Part shown: piece by piece, positions 60,903 to 64,000 of the stretch | Layout of the letters: each line of letters opens with the position of its first letter | Numbering within the stretch: position 1 is the first letter of the stretch | NCBI GenBank assembly: GCA_022824495.1 | Contig: JAJDZU010000020.1 | Location: 1-64,000, forward strand | Length of the DNA stretch: 64,000 nt | Source: Chloroflexota bacterium | Lineage (GTDB): Bacteria; Chloroflexota; UBA11872 | Direction: 5' to 3' | The notes under the pieces: generated by a model | The model's database searches: none | What the model saw: the letters and a program-made list of their open reading frames with translations, nothing else | Told to the model about the DNA's origin: nothing | Translations under genes and position numbers: made by a program

Positions 60903-62474
60903 TTAGCGGCCGCGGCCGGCTGCGCCGTGCAGGGCTTCGCGGACCACGATGTCGTCGATGAGGCGTTCGACGGGGGCCAGGTCATCGGTGTAAACGGTGT
61001 CGGCGCGGTTGACTTCGCGGAGTTCCCAGGGGCGGGCGGCAATCTCCGCAAGCACGGGCTGACCAGCGGTTCCGGCGCGGATCTGGTCACCCGTGATCGG
61101 CGTGAGCGAGCCGTAGACGAGGCTGTTGTTGAAGCCCGAGGGCAGGTCGATCACGTAGACGTGCGGGAAGACTGAGCGCATGGTTTCCGACAGCACTTCA
61201 ACCAGCCGGAAGTCGGTGGCGGTACGGCCCGCGTTAAGGGCCACGACGCCCTTCTCGGTCAGGTGGTCGCGGGCCGAAATGAAGAACTCCTGGGTGACCA
61301 GATGGAACGGGATGTAGGGCTGGCGGTAGGCGTCCACGGCGATCACGTCGTAGCGCCGATCCACGCGCTGAAGGAAGGTGCGGCCGTCTTCGGCGTAGGT
61401 CTTGAGGTTGGGTTCGTTCATGTCGAAGTACTTGCGGCCGAGGTCGATGACCCGATCGTCGATCTCCACACCGTCGATGGCCACGTCGTCTCCGAAGATC
61501 TGCGTGTATTGCTTGGACACGGTGCCGCCGCCGAGGCCGATGATGAGGAGCGAATCGACGTCGTCCGGTTGCTGGCCGCCGATGAGGGGCGCCAGCAGGA
61601 AGTAATCCCAGGGACCGTTGGTGAGGAGGCGGTCGGGGTGGTAGATGGAGTGGGTACCGATGCCCTCGTTGAGGACCAGGCGGCGGCCGATGTTAGGGCT
61701 GTCGATAACCTGAAAGAACTGAAGGGCGGATTCGCCTTCGACCAGCAGGCCGTCGGCGGGCCGGACGGGACCTGGGTCGACCGCGACCCAGAGGACGATG
61801 AGGATGGCCAGGAGCGCACCGTAGAGCAGGCGACGCCGGCGACGGCTGGTGGCGATGATTGACAGTCCCAGCAGCAGGACGGCGAAGATCAGAAAGGTCG
61901 AACGGGTGCCAACGGTGGGGATGAGGAGCAGGACGGGAAGGAAGGCGCCGCAGATGCTGCCGACGGTGCTGACGGCGAATACCTGACCGGCGCGCTTGCC
62001 GGCCTGCTGGACGTCGCTGGTGACCAGGCGGATGGCGAAGGGCGAGACCATTCCGAGCATGGTGAGAGGAACGGCCAGGAGGAGAAGGACGCCGACCAGG
62101 GAGCCGAAGAACAGGCCGCCATTGAGCGAGGCAATGGCCTGCGAGGACACAGAGAGTACGGGCTTCGAAAAGAACGGCACCAGGCCGACGAGAAATGATG
62201 CAATGCCGACGATGTGGAAAAGGGTGTCTTCGTAGGGTCGGCGGTCGGCGAGGCGTCCGCCGATCCAGTAACCGATCGACAGGTAGAACAGCGTCAGGCC
62301 GATGACGACGGCCCAGATGATGATGCTGGTGCCGAAGAACGGCGCCAAGAGCCGGGAGGCGCTGATCTCCACGGCCAGGACGGACATGCCCGAGAAGAAG
62401 GCGATCGTAAGCACGAGCCAGATGCGTGCGGTCCCGAGCGGCTGGCCGCCCGGCGGAGCGGAGTTGCTGGACAC
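60903..62474 (-). CDS. Membrane-fused spermidine-synthase-like protein
   Basis: A 523-residue protein. The N-terminal half has about seven hydrophobic helices (MSVLAVEISASRLLAPFFGTS, VLLLLAVPLTMLGMVSPFAIR). The C-terminal half is a spermidine-synthase/methyltransferase fold with LLIIGLGGGTVSKQY, VEIDDRVIDLGRKYF and the Asp of VIAVDAYRQPYIPFHLVTQEFF. Such fusions are widespread; polyamine activity is not proven and the membrane role is unknown. Confidence 0.85.
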   Translation of the reverse strand: MSSNSAPPGGQPLGTARIWLVLTIAFFSGMSVLAVEISASRLLAPFFGTSIIIWAVVIGLTLFYLSIGYWIGGRLADRRPYEDTLFHIVGIASFLVGLVPFFSKPVLSVSSQAIASLNGGLFFGSLVGVLLLLAVPLTMLGMVSPFAIRLVTSDVQQAGKRAGQVFAVSTVGSICGAFLPVLLLIPTVGTRSTFLIFAVLLLGLSIIATSRRRRRLLYGALLAILIVLWVAVDPGPVRPADGLLVEGESALQFFQVIDSPNIGRRLVLNEGIGTHSIYHPDRLLTNGPWDYFLLAPLIGGQQPDDVDSLLIIGLGGGTVSKQYTQIFGDDVAIDGVEIDDRVIDLGRKYFDMNEPNLKTYAEDGRTFLQRVDRRYDVIAVDAYRQPYIPFHLVTQEFFISARDHLTEKGVVALNAGRTATDFRLVEVLSETMRSVFPHVYVIDLPSGFNNSLVYGSLTPITGDQIRAGTAGQPVLAEIAARPWELREVNRADTVYTDDLAPVERLIDDIVVREALHGAAGRGR

Positions 62475-62546
62475 GTGGTTCCTTAACTCAACGGGTCAAG
62501 TTGGACGCCGATTACATGCAGCGTATTGTCGCGCATGCGAGTGCCG

Positions 62547-64000
62547 CTAGAAACCGAGCACCTGTCCGTGCCAGCGCGGATCGGTGGCTCCGATCCGGGC
62601 GCCCGTATCCGGGTCGAGCATAACCCCCTGAGCGCGCGAGTAGACGGAAAAGGGCTCTTCGCGACGCACCGCGTGGCCGCGGTTTTCGAGATCGGTTAGG
62701 ACGGCGGGATCGAAGCGGTCTTCGAGCATGAGGTCACCGGTCTCCTCGTTGTGATACCAGCGGGGGGCGTCGATGGCGGCCTGCCAGTGCATGCCGTGGT
62801 CGAAGACGTTGGAGATGACCTGGAAGTTGGTCTGGACCTGGTACTGGCCGCCCGGTGCGGAGCCGAGCAGCACCAGCTGGTCTTCGCGCCGGACCATGTA
62901 GGTGTTGAGGGTGTGAATAGGGCGCTTGCCGCCTTGGATGACGTTGGGGCTGGCGGGATCGAGGGAGAAGCCGCACATGCGGTTATTGAGCAGCACGCCA
63001 GTGCCGGGCACGACGTAGCAGGAGCCGAAGCTGGTGAAGACGCTCTGAATGAAGGTGATGGCGTTGCCGGCGGCGTCCACCGCCGATATCGCCGTGGTGT
63101 CGCCGCCGATGGCGCTGGGATCGCCGGCCGACACGTGCCGGGCGGCGCGGACTGGGTCGATGGACATGCGGCGCTGGGCGGCGAATTCCTTGCCGAGCAA
63201 TCGGTCGATGGGGATGTCGTTCCAGTTGGGATCGCCGACGTGGGCGAGCCGGTCGGCGAAGGCGGCTTTCTTGCATTCGGCCATGAGGTGGAGAACGTCG
63301 GCGCTGCCGAACTCGAAGGCGGCCAGCTCGAAGCCCTCGGCGATGTTGAGTTGTTCCAGGAGAAGGAATCCCTGGGAGGGCAGGGGCTGTTCCAGGACTT
63401 CGAGGCCGCGGTAGTAGGCGCGCAGCGGTGGGAGAACTTCGCACTCATAGGCCGCAAGGTCGCGCGGGGTGAAGGCGCCGCCGTCGCGGGCGGATGCTCG
63501 CACGAGGGCGTCGGCGAAGGGTCCCTTGTAGAAGGCGTCGGCGCCGCCGTGGGCGATCTGGCGCAGGGTTTCGGCGAGGTCGGGCTGGTACAGCAGCGAG
63601 CCGGGCCGGGGCGGGGCGCCGTTCGGGAGAAAGCTGCGGGTGCTGGCGGGGTGCTGCGCGAGCGCGGGGCCGGCGTTGGCGATGGCCTGGGCGGTGTCGG
63701 GGTCGACGGGGACGCCATGTTGGGCGTATTCGACGGCCGGGGCGAGGGCGTCGGCCATGCCGATGGAGCCGTAGCGATCAAGGATGGTCTGCCAGGCGTG
63801 GACGGCCCCCGGGACGGTTGCGGCGTTGATGCCGTGCGGCGGGATTTCTTCGTCAAATGCGTCGATCGTGAGGCCCGTGGGCGCAGGGCCGCTGGCATTG
63901 ATGGCGTCGGGATCCGCGGCGCCGGCCGGGAGGCAGAGGGCGAAGACGTCACCGCCGACATGGTTGGTGCCCGGTTCGGCGACGGCGATGACGGCGGCCG
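62547..64000 (-). CDS. ggt: Gamma-glutamyltransferase (5' end beyond window)
   Basis: The visible 484 codons run off the right edge. The start is a typical GGT N-terminal region (AAVIAVAEPGTNHVGGDVFALCLPAG). The autoprocessing/nucleophile Thr lies in GGDTTAISAVDAAGNAITF, followed by GVLLNNRMCGF and GSAPGGQYQVQTNFQV, as in the small subunit. The family transfers gamma-glutamyl groups of glutathione, and some members are acylases. A signal peptide, if any, is outside the window. Confidence 0.9.
   Translation of the reverse strand, partial: AAVIAVAEPGTNHVGGDVFALCLPAGAADPDAINASGPAPTGLTIDAFDEEIPPHGINAATVPGAVHAWQTILDRYGSIGMADALAPAVEYAQHGVPVDPDTAQAIANAGPALAQHPASTRSFLPNGAPPRPGSLLYQPDLAETLRQIAHGGADAFYKGPFADALVRASARDGGAFTPRDLAAYECEVLPPLRAYYRGLEVLEQPLPSQGFLLLEQLNIAEGFELAAFEFGSADVLHLMAECKKAAFADRLAHVGDPNWNDIPIDRLLGKEFAAQRRMSIDPVRAARHVSAGDPSAIGGDTTAISAVDAAGNAITFIQSVFTSFGSCYVVPGTGVLLNNRMCGFSLDPASPNVIQGGKRPIHTLNTYMVRREDQLVLLGSAPGGQYQVQTNFQVISNVFDHGMHWQAAIDAPRWYHNEETGDLMLEDRFDPAVLTDLENRGHAVRREEPFSVYSRAQGVMLDPDTGARIGATDPRWHGQVLGF

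Overview
The window is a 64-kb stretch of high-G+C bacterial DNA. Gene content and style fit a free-living or host-associated member of the Chloroflexota (SAR202 / Dehalococcoidia-like lineages are my best guess). The reasons are a Rex-controlled 14-subunit-type respiratory complex I, FabH/FabF/AccB/BioY/ACP, large cadherin-repeat surface lipoproteins, hydantoinase-A proteins, an enolase-superfamily dehydratase, xylose-isomerase-like TIM barrels, and many GTG/TTG (and one apparent CTG) start codons. The assignment rests on resemblance only; no rRNA gene is present.

Layout. 1-8 kb: an exported metzincin-type metalloprotease overlapping a 1,940-residue lipoprotein with leucine-rich, fibronectin-III and about 11 cadherin-like repeats. 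8.0-10.3 kb: a cluster of palindromic intergenic repeats with a frameshifted IS481-type element; a 147-bp direct repeat abuts both ends of that element. 10.3-14.6 kb: fabH, divergent from fabF-accB-bioY-acpP. 14.6-27.4 kb: complex I operon nuoACDGHIJKLMN on the minus strand, led by rex, with a clear Rex operator just before nuoA; nuoB, nuoE and nuoF are absent. 27.6-31.6 kb: hydantoinase-A and a two-gene ABC-2 exporter. 31.7-38.9 kb (minus): a TIM-barrel gene, a cysteine synthase, serS, lysS (CTG start), greA and a second hydantoinase-A.

39.5-47.4 kb is an accessory region. It holds VapBC with a palindromic operator, a PH-like protein, a HicAB remnant, a two-gene operon of a PHP-SMC-like ATPase (TrlF type) and a Schlafen/AlbA_2-GHKL protein, a decayed DNA methylase and a decayed VapC. 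The two-gene operon looks like a defence or DNA/RNA-processing module and is the best candidate here for an under-described system. 47.7-51.6 kb: guaB with a terminator-bearing leader, a small membrane protein, a decayed and an intact tRNA-His flanking an enolase-superfamily gene, and a 42-bp remnant of the IS. 51.7-64 kb: GH2 glycosidase, LysM protein, a cyclase-fold relative with an acidic tail, an RNase J-like nuclease, a 2-hydroxyacid dehydrogenase, a DUF3048 lipoprotein, a TIM-barrel isomerase, a membrane-fused spermidine-synthase-like protein and the 3' part of a gamma-glutamyltransferase.

Two unlinked genes (fabF and the second hydantoinase-A) share the same unusual upstream architecture: a matching promoter with a possible leaderless ATG, a long proline-rich leader and an A/T palindrome embedded in conserved flanks.
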